From an uncultured Ruminococcus sp. (lineage in GTDB: Bacteria; Bacillota; Clostridia; Oscillospirales; Acutalibacteraceae): a stretch of 10,696 nucleotides of DNA. Positions 5,552 through 10,696 of this stretch are shown here, piece after piece (within the stretch, counting starts at the first letter, position 1; every line of letters starts with the position of its first letter). Position numbers and translations under genes: made by a program. Under the pieces are notes generated by a model that was not told where the DNA came from, did no database searches, and saw nothing but the letters and a program-made list of their open reading frames with translations. The DNA lies in NCBI GenBank assembly GCA_902767175.1, contig CACXGH010000147.1, positions 1 through 10,696 on the forward strand. Direction: 5' to 3'.

Positions 5552-7798
5552 CTACATTATACTGTTGTCCTGATTGAACGTAACGGTTATTACCGTATAC
5601 GGGTCAACAAGCGTATCCGCCGCTATATCCTGACTCTTTGCATAGCTGCTCTCCTCATTGGACAGCGAGCCTTTGATGCTTATATTCAGTTTATTGTCGG
5701 CAGCGACTCTGCTTACCTCCGTCAGACTCATTCCGGAAAAATCAGGTACTTTTACCTGCTTTATCTCCGTCTCGGTCTCGGTATAAAGAATCACAGTACC
5801 GTCTTTGGGTATTGTTGTATATGAAGGAGGATTCTGAGCCGTTACGGTCTCACCGTTTCCTACAATAACAGGCTTGAGCTTATCGTTTGTAGCCGCCGTC
5901 TCAGCCTCTCTTACGGAAAGACCCACATAAGCGCCTGCCGTTGTGTCAAGGTTGTCAAGCTCCGCACCGGAATATACTCTTTCAATTCCGATATAGGGCA
6001 GCACCTCACTGAATATATTTCTGAAACACGGGCCTGCGACACCCGAACCTGAATGGTTTATCTCCGGATCGGGAGTATCGAAATAGCATATCAGAGCTAC
6101 CTGAGGATCATCGGCAGGCGCAAAGCCGCAGTATGAGCATACATAATCCTTTGAAGGATTACCGTCCTCATCAACGATCTTCTCCGACGTACCCGTCTTT
6201 CCCGCTATTCTGTAGCCTGCTATATAACCGTTTGTACCGCCGCCGCTTATAACATTATGCTGCATCATAGTGCCTACCTGTGCCGCAACGTCCTCGGATA
6301 TTGCCTGACGGCGCACCTTAGGCTCAGTAGTCTTTACTACATTTCCGCTTGCGTCCGAAATGCTCTGCACTACATAAGGAGTCATGAGCTTTCCTTTATT
6401 TGCAATTGCACCGCAGGCAGAAAGCATCTGTATAGGTGTTATCTTGAAGTTCTGACCGAATGAAGCAACAGCAAGGTCTGCAAGATCCATTCCGCAGACT
6501 CCGTCATGATTGAAGAAGTAGTCGCTGCTTTCACCCGGCAGGTCTATGCCTGTTTTTTCGGACATACCGAAGGCTACATAATATTCATAGAATTTTTCTC
6601 TGCCCAAAAGCTTGCCCATCTGCATAAACGCAGGGTTGCATGAATTGCACAAAGCGTCCTCTATCGTCTCTGTTCCGTGGCCTGCCGCCTTCCAGCAGTC
6701 TATAGGGCCTACACCGTCAAACGGTATATAGGAGCCTGCACATTCAAACCTTGTATCCTCATGAATAAGTCCTTCCGACAGAACCGCAGACGATGTTACC
6801 ATTTTGAAAACGGAGCCGGGGATATAGGTATCGCTGACGCCCTTGTTTCTCCACTGAGCCGTCTGGGCTTTATAAGTAGCCTCGCTCTGCTTATCCTTCG
6901 GGAGCTTTTCGATTTCCTTCCTTACATTTTCATCGGCTATCTCAAACGGGTCATTCGGATTATACGAGCCTTCACACGCAAAGCCCAGAATAGCACCCGT
7001 CTTTACATTCATCATTATTGCACAGCCTCTGTTGGAGACGTTGAATTCGGAAATGGTCTCACGGACATATTTTTCCATGACGCTCTGGATATACTCGTCT
7101 ATCGTCAGCGTCAGGTTATATCCGTCGATCGCATCTATCTTCTGCTCATATTCATACGGCATTTCCTGTCCTGCCGCATTCTTGGCTATTACAAGCCTTC
7201 CTGTCTTGCCTGTAAGATAGTCGTCATATTGGCTCTCTATTCCCTCAAGACCCTGACTGTCTCCGCCTACAAAGCCGATAACGTCAGCGAGGAAATTATC
7301 ATGAGTGTAGTAGCGCTTATAGTTTTCGACTACTCTGATACAGTTTCCTATTCCGTAATCCTCTCCGAGCTTTGTCTTGAACTCAAGCACCTTATCCTTA
7401 AGGTCGGTATCGACCTTTCTCTTAACGACCTCATAGTAGTTGTTCTGCTTTGTCTGCTCCAGAACTTCTTCAATATCTACCCCGAGAATATCAGACATAC
7501 CCCTGGCAACGACCATCTGCTGATGTTCGGTCTTGATATTCTTTGGTTCAAGTATTATATCCCACACCGTAACGCTCTGAGCGAGGATATTGCCGTTGCA
7601 GTCGTATATACTTCCTCTCTTGGCAGAAAGAGGTGTATCAGAAAGCTGCTGTTCAACAGCCTTCTGCTGCAGCTCCTCAGACATGACAGTCTGCAGGATA
7701 AAAAGTCTCGAAGCCACCGTACCAAAACCCAATACAATTATAAGGAACATTACTATTACGGACCTGTTCCACAGCTTCACCGATGCGCCCTTTCTCAA
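5552..7798 (-). CDS. ftsI: Class B penicillin-binding protein with two PASTA domains (FtsI/PBP2B/SpoVD family)
   Basis: Septal DD-transpeptidase that cross-links peptidoglycan made by FtsW. The 748 residues show a short cytoplasmic tail and one membrane anchor (about 10-36), a PBP dimerisation/pedestal region (about 55-225), then the transpeptidase: SxxK as PGSVFK with Ser329/Lys332, SxN as S386-C-N388, and KTGT at 534-537. Two PASTA domains follow (about 615-673 and 681-741). The start is TTG at 7798 with AAGGAG nine bases upstream (7808-7813). SpoVD typically has one PASTA and vegetative PBP2B two, so the division enzyme is the more likely role; with only one such gene here it could also serve sporulation. 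The extracellular part carries over ten cysteines, including C554-SY-C557 and Cys387 inside the SxN motif. A 192-bp leader with its own candidate promoter and competing hairpins precedes it. Confidence 0.95.
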   Translation of the reverse strand: MRKGASVKLWNRSVIVMFLIIVLGFGTVASRLFILQTVMSEELQQKAVEQQLSDTPLSAKRGSIYDCNGNILAQSVTVWDIILEPKNIKTEHQQMVVARGMSDILGVDIEEVLEQTKQNNYYEVVKRKVDTDLKDKVLEFKTKLGEDYGIGNCIRVVENYKRYYTHDNFLADVIGFVGGDSQGLEGIESQYDDYLTGKTGRLVIAKNAAGQEMPYEYEQKIDAIDGYNLTLTIDEYIQSVMEKYVRETISEFNVSNRGCAIMMNVKTGAILGFACEGSYNPNDPFEIADENVRKEIEKLPKDKQSEATYKAQTAQWRNKGVSDTYIPGSVFKMVTSSAVLSEGLIHEDTRFECAGSYIPFDGVGPIDCWKAAGHGTETIEDALCNSCNPAFMQMGKLLGREKFYEYYVAFGMSEKTGIDLPGESSDYFFNHDGVCGMDLADLAVASFGQNFKITPIQMLSACGAIANKGKLMTPYVVQSISDASGNVVKTTEPKVRRQAISEDVAAQVGTMMQHNVISGGGTNGYIAGYRIAGKTGTSEKIVDEDGNPSKDYVCSYCGFAPADDPQVALICYFDTPDPEINHSGSGVAGPCFRNIFSEVLPYIGIERVYSGAELDNLDTTAGAYVGLSVREAETAATNDKLKPVIVGNGETVTAQNPPSYTTIPKDGTVILYTETETEIKQVKVPDFSGMSLTEVSRVAADNKLNISIKGSLSNEESSYAKSQDIAADTLVDPYTVITVTFNQDNSIM

Positions 7799-7829
7799 AC
7801 CCGTTCACTCCTTTTCCCTTTTCCTTCTG

Positions 7830-7861
7830 TCGGGAACTGTTTCCCGATAGACAAAATCGGG
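7830..7861 (-). promoter_or_regulatory. Mutually exclusive hairpins just upstream of the PBP ribosome binding site
   Basis: In transcript sense, CCCGAT (7861-7856) can pair with ATCGGG (7848-7843; six bp, seven-base loop). Alternatively the same middle segment, as TCGGGAA (7847-7841), pairs with TTCCCGA (7836-7830; seven bp, ACAG loop). The two stems share the middle strand and exclude each other. The second stem ends 16 bases before the AAGGAG of the PBP gene and has no T-run. The layout is like a translational or attenuation switch. The complementarity is directly visible; the switching is inferred. Confidence 0.5.
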
Positions 7862-7869
7862 CGTCTGCA

Positions 7870-7908
7870 CTAAAAGAGACGGCAGATACTCTCTGCATTC
7901 TCCTTCAT
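7870..7908 (-). CDS. Candidate 12-residue leader peptide ORF upstream of the PBP gene
   Basis: ATG at 7906-7908 opens MKENAESICRLF then TAG. A purine-rich AAGGGTGG lies five bases upstream. Its codons overlap a small stem (GCAGA/TCTGC, 7892-7896 with 7882-7886) whose 3' arm can instead pair with GCAGA at 7864-7868 just after the stop. Ribosome position could therefore choose between stems, as in peptide-leader attenuators. There is no run of one amino acid that would name a sensed metabolite. May be chance. Confidence 0.25.
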   Translation of the reverse strand: MKENAESICRLF

Positions 7909-7919
7909 TACATCCACCC

Positions 7920-7943
7920 TTGTAATTATATGATTATTTACAA
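7920..7943 (-). other. TTGTAA/TTACAA dyad at the predicted internal start point
   Basis: Six-base inverted repeat TTGTAA...TTACAA with a 12-base AT-rich centre. It begins where transcription from the candidate promoter at 7950-7975 would start. It could be a 5'-end hairpin or a regulator half-site pair. AT-rich dyads arise easily by chance. Confidence 0.3.
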
Positions 7944-7949
7944 AAATGT

Positions 7950-7975
7950 ATTATATACGCTTTTGTCATTTGCAA
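7950..7975 (-). promoter_or_regulatory. Candidate internal promoter for the PBP gene
   Basis: A perfect TATAAT (7955-7950) lies between ftsL and the PBP gene, with a weak TTGCAA (7975-7970) at a short 14-bp spacing. The same stretch also fits a mother-cell sigma-E site moderately (GCAAATG, 14 bases, AATACATT), which would parallel the separate sporulation promoter known in front of B. subtilis spoVD. The long gap in an otherwise tight operon favours some promoter here; which sigma factor is used is unresolved. Confidence 0.42.
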
Positions 7976-7990
7976 AGATATCCGTTTTTA

Positions 7991-8506
7991 TCAGATATGG
8001 AAAACCTTTGCAAGATTTCCGAGGAACGACTGTCTTCCGTCCCCTCTGAGCACCTCTCCCTTATCTCCGTCGGTAAGTGATACAAACTGCTTCTGTGCGG
8101 AGTTGGCATGAACCATGCCGAGCTTCTGCTCTGCATATTCCTGTACCTTCTGATCTGTAAGCTTTCTGTCTATCTTGAGCTGATACTGCGCCTCGAGATT
8201 CTGCTGATTGGCAATAACGCCGTTTGCATCAAGTATCTGCTCGTTAAGCTCGTTGATGACCACATAGTTATACACTATCAGCGAGAACACTGCCGCAAAT
8301 ACCAATGTAAGCAGCGACACACTGAGTATAACTATCGGGTTTCTCTTTCTTCTCTGAGATCTCGAAAACTCCTCTGTCTCAAGTCTTATTACCTTGCTGT
8401 CCGCCTTCGTCTTTGATGTCTGCTCTTCGCCCGAAGGCTTTGCTGCCGCTTCGGGTTCAAAGAGTGAAAGATCATAAGCAAGTCCGTTGTTTTTATTTCC
8501 AGCCAT
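7991..8506 (-). CDS. ftsL: Cell division protein FtsL
   Basis: Small bitopic divisome protein that forms a complex with DivIC and DivIB and activates the FtsW-PBP pair. The 171 residues show an acidic/basic cytoplasmic region (1-56, ending QRRKRNP), one membrane segment (about 57-81), and an extracellular heptad-rich coiled coil (about 82-118) followed by the FtsL/DivIC-like QKVQEYAEQKLGMVHANS (119-136). The position between rsmH and the class B PBP is the standard ftsL slot. The ATG has GGAG ten bases upstream. The C-terminal tail (about 145-171) is longer than minimal FtsL. Sequence conservation in this family is low, so the call leans on topology and context. Confidence 0.9.
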   Translation of the reverse strand: MAGNKNNGLAYDLSLFEPEAAAKPSGEEQTSKTKADSKVIRLETEEFSRSQRRKRNPIVILSVSLLTLVFAAVFSLIVYNYVVINELNEQILDANGVIANQQNLEAQYQLKIDRKLTDQKVQEYAEQKLGMVHANSAQKQFVSLTDGDKGEVLRGDGRQSFLGNLAKVFHI

Positions 8507-8536
8507 AACAGCTACTCTCCTTTTTATAATTATATA

Positions 8537-9481
8537 TTAAACCCCATCGGGTATATTCTTTATTTTTTCGCAGCATCTCAGCTTTGCGCTCCTGCTGCGG
8601 GGATTTTCCTCAAGCTCCTTCTCCTTAGCCTCGGCAGGCTTTCTCAGTATAAGCTTTGCCGAAGGTGTCTTTCCGCAGACACATACAGGAAAATCCTTGG
8701 GGCAGGTACAGCCCTGACACCATGAAGCCATTCTCTGCTTGACTATCCTGTCCTCAAGGGAATGGAAGGTTATCACAGAGAGCCTGCCTCCGGTGCGCAG
8801 TGCGGCAAATGCCTTGTCAAGCCCCTCAGAAAGCTTGTCAAGCTCGCCGTTTACGGCTATTCTCAGTGCCTGAAAGGTCTTTCTTGCAGGGTGTTTATCA
8901 TGTCTTTTTGCAGGAGGATATGCCGATTTTACAAGCTCCGCAAGCTGCACCGTTGTCGTTATCGGCGCTGCGGCTCTTTCACGCTCTATCGCTCTTGCAA
9001 TGTTTTTGGCGAATTTCTCCTCTCCGTAGGAATACAGTATCCTGACAAGCTCCTGATAGGAAAGACCGTTTACAAGGTCTGCGGCGGTCTTTCCGCTCTG
9101 ACTCATTCTCATATCGAGCGGAGCGTCATAATGATAAGAAAACCCACGGCTTGCAGTGTCAAGCTGGTGGGAAGAAACTCCAATATCAAGCAGTACGCCG
9201 TCCAGCCCGTCAATGCCGAGCTGTGTGAGCACCTTATCCATTTCGGAATAATCCGAGCTTACTATCCTTACATTCTTACTTCCGGAAAAACGCTTATTCA
9301 GTGTCATTATTGCATCGGGATCCTTATCAATACAGATAAGCATTCCCGTATCGAGTCTTCTGAGTATCTCGGCGGAATGTCCTCCGCCTCCTGCGGTGCC
9401 GTCAAGGTATATACCGTCAGGCTTTATATCAAGTGAAGCTATTGTTTCTTCCGGCAGAACAGGTCTGTGAGAAAATTCCAT
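8537..9481 (-). CDS. rsmH: 16S rRNA (cytosine1402-N4)-methyltransferase RsmH (MraW)
   Basis: S-adenosylmethionine-dependent enzyme that N4-methylates C1402 in the 16S rRNA decoding centre. The 314-residue length is normal. Motifs are the family start EFSHRPVLPEE (2-12), SAM motif I LDGTAGGGGHSAEIL (26-40), the acidic IDKDPDA (51-57), LLDIGVSSHQLD...RGFSY (97-116), HPARKTFQALRIAVNGEL (197-214), ITFHSLEDRIVK (237-248) and the C-terminal NPRSRSAKLR (293-302). A Cys cluster at 255-269 (CQGCTC...CVCG) looks like the small Cys motif seen in many Gram-positive RsmH proteins. The ATG is 11 bp after the mraZ stop with AGGACGG upstream. Second gene of the operon, as in most dcw clusters. Confidence 0.97.
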   Translation of the reverse strand: MEFSHRPVLPEETIASLDIKPDGIYLDGTAGGGGHSAEILRRLDTGMLICIDKDPDAIMTLNKRFSGSKNVRIVSSDYSEMDKVLTQLGIDGLDGVLLDIGVSSHQLDTASRGFSYHYDAPLDMRMSQSGKTAADLVNGLSYQELVRILYSYGEEKFAKNIARAIERERAAAPITTTVQLAELVKSAYPPAKRHDKHPARKTFQALRIAVNGELDKLSEGLDKAFAALRTGGRLSVITFHSLEDRIVKQRMASWCQGCTCPKDFPVCVCGKTPSAKLILRKPAEAKEKELEENPRSRSAKLRCCEKIKNIPDGV

Positions 9482-9492
9482 ATCGCACCGTC

Positions 9493-9912
9493 CTAAATTT
9501 CGTACATACTCATGATCTCAAGCACTTGACTTTCGGAAATATCATCGTTATACTTATTCCAGCGGGCAATATCCCAAATCTCGGCACGGCTTCCCGTACC
9601 GATTATGATAATATCCTTATCAAGATGAGCGTAATCTCTCAGCATCTGAGGGATAAGCACTCTGCCCTGTTTATCGGGAATAAGCTCAGCAGCACTCGAA
9701 AAGAAAAAACGGCGGAGATCCTTTGCCTGACCTGACGGAAGTGAGCATATTCTTTTTCCAAGCTCCTCCCAGCCTTCGGCAGAGAGTACCATTATAGACT
9801 CGTCAGTACCCTTAGTGGCATAGAAAACCTCACCAAGCTCCTCACGGAACTTAGCGGGCATTATAACACGACCTTTAGGGTCTATATTATGTTGATACGA
9901 GCCCATCAACAT
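9493..9912 (-). CDS. mraZ: Transcriptional regulator MraZ
   Basis: AbrB-fold DNA-binding protein that forms ring oligomers and controls its own dcw operon. The 139 residues contain two SpoVT/AbrB-like halves, each with the DxxxR signature: DPKGR (11-15) followed by VIMPAKFREE, and DKQGR (80-84) followed by VLIPQMLRDY. The start MLMGSYQHNID matches the family pattern MFMGEYQHxID, which favours the first ATG at 9912 despite only a weak GGTG upstream. It is the first gene of the cluster and lies directly behind a promoter and a set of repeats that fit its own binding sites. Confidence 0.97.
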   Translation of the reverse strand: MLMGSYQHNIDPKGRVIMPAKFREELGEVFYATKGTDESIMVLSAEGWEELGKRICSLPSGQAKDLRRFFFSSAAELIPDKQGRVLIPQMLRDYAHLDKDIIIIGTGSRAEIWDIARWNKYNDDISESQVLEIMSMYEI

Positions 9913-9948
9913 ATCGCTGCACCATTTTTACGAAATCGTGCCATATTT

Positions 9949-9988
9949 CACCCAAAACGCACCACTTCGTTGCACCTTTCTCCACTGT
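9949..9988 (-). promoter_or_regulatory. MraZ-box array: four 10-bp direct repeats
   Basis: In transcript sense the repeats read ACAGTGGAGA, AAGGTGCAAC, GAAGTGGTGC and GTTTTGGGTG. The TG(G) core recurs every 10 bp at the same register, so sites lie on one face of the helix. In E. coli MraZ binds TGGGN repeats with this period between promoter and mraZ, so the position here (about +3 to +42) is as expected for autoregulation. The second unit has TGC in place of TGG. Confidence 0.72.
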
Positions 9989-9997
9989 ATGTTAACT

Positions 9998-10026
9998 ATT
10001 ATAGAATATATTTTCAGAAAATGCAA
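9998..10026 (-). promoter_or_regulatory. Sigma-A-type promoter of the dcw operon
   Basis: TATAAT (10003-9998) is preceded at exactly 17 bp by TTGCAT (10026-10021). The predicted start near 9991 falls just before the MraZ-box array and gives a leader of about 79 bases to the mraZ ATG. The -35 box is only half-consensus, leaving room for activation or repression. Confidence 0.7.
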
Positions 10027-10114
10027 GTTATATATCGGAAATATATAGCCGTTTTTGCGCTTTTTGCAGAGATTTTTACTCACTTTATCATTCACCGGCA
10101 ATTAGCAAAACAAT

Positions 10115-10127
10115 AGTTCGCCGAACT
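10115..10127. promoter_or_regulatory. Perfect 13-bp dyad AGTTCGCCGAACT
   Basis: Six-base arms AGTTCG/CGAACT around a single central C, in the divergent gap between mraZ and spoVAE. It sits four bases upstream of the candidate forespore -35 and about 90 bp upstream of the dcw -35. It could be an operator. The half-site order (GTTC then GAAC) is the reverse of a Gram-positive LexA box. No regulator can be named. Confidence 0.35.
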
Positions 10128-10131
10128 TCCG

Positions 10132-10164
10132 GAATAAAACTCACTGTTTCGGGAAAACATAATA
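10132..10164 (+). promoter_or_regulatory. Candidate forespore (sigma-F/sigma-G) promoter of spoVAE
   Basis: GAATA (10132-10136) is followed after 15 bases by GGAAAACATA (10152-10161), which fits the sigma-F -10 at 9 of 10 positions. The overlapping CATAATA (10158-10164) fits the sigma-G -10. spoVA genes are forespore-expressed in Bacillus. The predicted start would lie only a few bases before the GTG start codon, an awkwardly short leader, and the -35 spacing is not ideal for either sigma factor. Confidence 0.38.
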
Positions 10165-10174
10165 AAAAGAAACG

Positions 10175-10540
10175 GTGGTGATAAAAACGCAGTATATCTA
10201 TTCATTTATTATAGGCGGCATATTGTGCACAGCGGCACAGGTACTGATAGACAAAACAAAGCTGACACCTGCAAGAATTCTCACGGCATATGTAACAATA
10301 GGCGTAATTCTCACAGCGGTCGGACTATATGAGCCGATCATCAATTTTGCGGGAGCAGGAGCTGCCGTACCTCTGACGGGCTTCGGGTATTCTTTAGCTA
10401 AAGGTGTAGAAGAAGCTGTCGGAGAAAGCGGCTGGCCGGGCGCATTCAGCGGCGGACTGAGTGCCTGCTCCGCAGGCATAGCGGCAGCGATGTTTTTCGG
10501 ACTGCTCGCCGCCCTTGTTCGAAAAGCCGCAGACAGGTAA
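10175..10540 (+). CDS. spoVAE: Stage V sporulation protein AE (SpoVAE)
   Basis: Small hydrophobic membrane protein of the SpoVA channel, which moves dipicolinic acid into the forespore and out at germination. The 121 residues hold about four membrane segments. Family hallmarks are IIGGILCTAAQVLIDKTKLT at about 12-31, PARIL, GLYEPIINFAGAGAAVPLTG (51-70), GFGYSLAKGVEEAVGESG and the C-terminal AGIAAAMFFGLLAAL. The start is GTG at 10175, or the adjacent GTG at 10178; the ribosome binding site is only the purine-rich AAAAAGAAAC just upstream. Usually spoVAE lies in a spoVA operon after spoVAC-spoVAD. Here it is alone upstream, transcribed divergently from the dcw cluster, and nothing recognisable follows within the window. 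Confidence 0.93.
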   Translation: MVIKTQYIYSFIIGGILCTAAQVLIDKTKLTPARILTAYVTIGVILTAVGLYEPIINFAGAGAAVPLTGFGYSLAKGVEEAVGESGWPGAFSGGLSACSAGIAAAMFFGLLAALVRKAADR

Positions 10541-10696
10541 TAACAAGCGTCGATGTCCCCCGAGTCTCGCCTGCCGGCTCGGTCGGTGCTTCTGCCTTCG
10601 GCAGAGGTGCCCACCGGACACCCGCACCCTCTATAGGCGGCGGGTGCCATACGTCCGTCGGTGGCGGGTTAAAATCCCCCACCGACGCCCGCAGGA
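10541..10696. repeat. GC-rich multi-hairpin intergenic region, possible dispersed repeat or structured RNA
   Basis: No gene is supported here. The stretch is about two-thirds G+C, far above the rest of the window, and folds into successive hairpins. They are CCGAG/CTCGG (10560-10564 with 10578-10582), TCTGCC/GGCAGA with loop TTC (10591-10605), CACCCGC/GCGGGTG (10619-10625 with 10640-10646), and a long CGTCGGTGG/CCACCGACG stem extended by GGG/CCC around TTAAAAT (10656-10687). Minus-strand frames through it are Pro/Arg-rich and look spurious. It continues to the window edge. GC-rich hairpin modules of this kind are, from my recollection, common between genes in Oscillospiraceae, but I cannot confirm that this belongs to such a family. 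Confidence 0.55.

Noticed and set aside
6677..7873. 398-residue open frame on the plus strand opposite the PBP gene
   Set aside because: It is a shadow of the PBP reading frame, with no family motifs, no domain logic and overlap with a fully motif-supported gene.
7677..7898. 73-residue minus-strand frame overlapping the PBP start
   Set aside because: Out of frame with the PBP, its only upstream purine run is too close to its ATG, and most of it overlaps the PBP anchor coding sequence.
8762..9436. 224-residue plus-strand frame opposite rsmH
   Set aside because: Antisense to a complete, motif-rich RsmH; composition is typical of a complementary-strand artefact.
10115..10127. LexA (DinR) box
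   Set aside because: Half-sites are in the wrong order: GTTC precedes GAAC, with a single central base rather than four.
10198..10650. 150-residue minus-strand frame over spoVAE and the GC-rich end
   Set aside because: Mostly antisense to spoVAE; the remainder is Pro/Arg-rich translation of the hairpin region with no ribosome binding site or known motif.
10656..10687. tRNA T-arm (GGG-TTAAAAT-CCC resembles the T stem-loop)
   Set aside because: The loop lacks the TTC core, no acceptor, D or anticodon arms can be placed around it, and the outer stem is a simple long hairpin.

Overview
The window is an almost complete dcw (division and cell wall) cluster on the minus strand, from a spore-forming-lineage Clostridia, most likely Ruminococcus-like (Oscillospiraceae). 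This rests on the gene order, a class B PBP with PASTA domains, Firmicutes-type FtsL, RsmH and DivIB, moderate base composition, and a sporulation gene (spoVAE) at the right edge. No species call is possible from the sequence alone.

Reading in the direction of transcription (right to left): mraZ (9912-9493), rsmH/mraW (9481-8537), ftsL (8506-7991), a PASTA-type class B penicillin-binding protein of the FtsI/PBP2B/SpoVD family (7798-5552), an unrecognised 179-residue cysteine-rich protein (5501-4962), mraY (4848-3823), ftsW (3781-2528), murG (2513-1386) and divIB/ftsQ (1347 to beyond base 1). Most gaps are 10-50 bp and the genes form one transcription unit. It starts at a sigma-A-type promoter (9998-10026), with four 10-bp MraZ-box-like repeats just downstream. 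Compared with the textbook order, murE, murF, murD and murC are absent. The 179-residue protein sits exactly in the murE/murF slot and, by eye, carries faint Mur-ligase-like sequence with a lost P-loop.

The products act together. MraY makes lipid I on the inner membrane face and MurG converts it to lipid II. FtsW polymerises glycan at the septum and the class B PBP cross-links it. FtsL and DivIB bridge these enzymes in the divisome, RsmH methylates 16S rRNA, and MraZ controls the operon.

Two longer internal gaps look regulatory. The 192-bp gap before the PBP gene holds a candidate internal promoter, a 12-codon upstream ORF and two sets of mutually exclusive hairpins. The 113-bp gap before mraY holds a 9-bp-stem hairpin and a 14-codon ORF ending one base before the mraY start. 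DivIB has an unusual C-terminal tail of EEPSK and DGGFD repeats, encoded by 15/30-bp DNA repeats that run off the left edge.

On the plus strand a lone spoVAE (10175-10540) is transcribed away from the dcw cluster, with a possible forespore-sigma promoter. The last ~155 bp are strikingly GC-rich, fold into at least four successive hairpins, and look like an intergenic structured repeat or a non-coding RNA rather than a gene.
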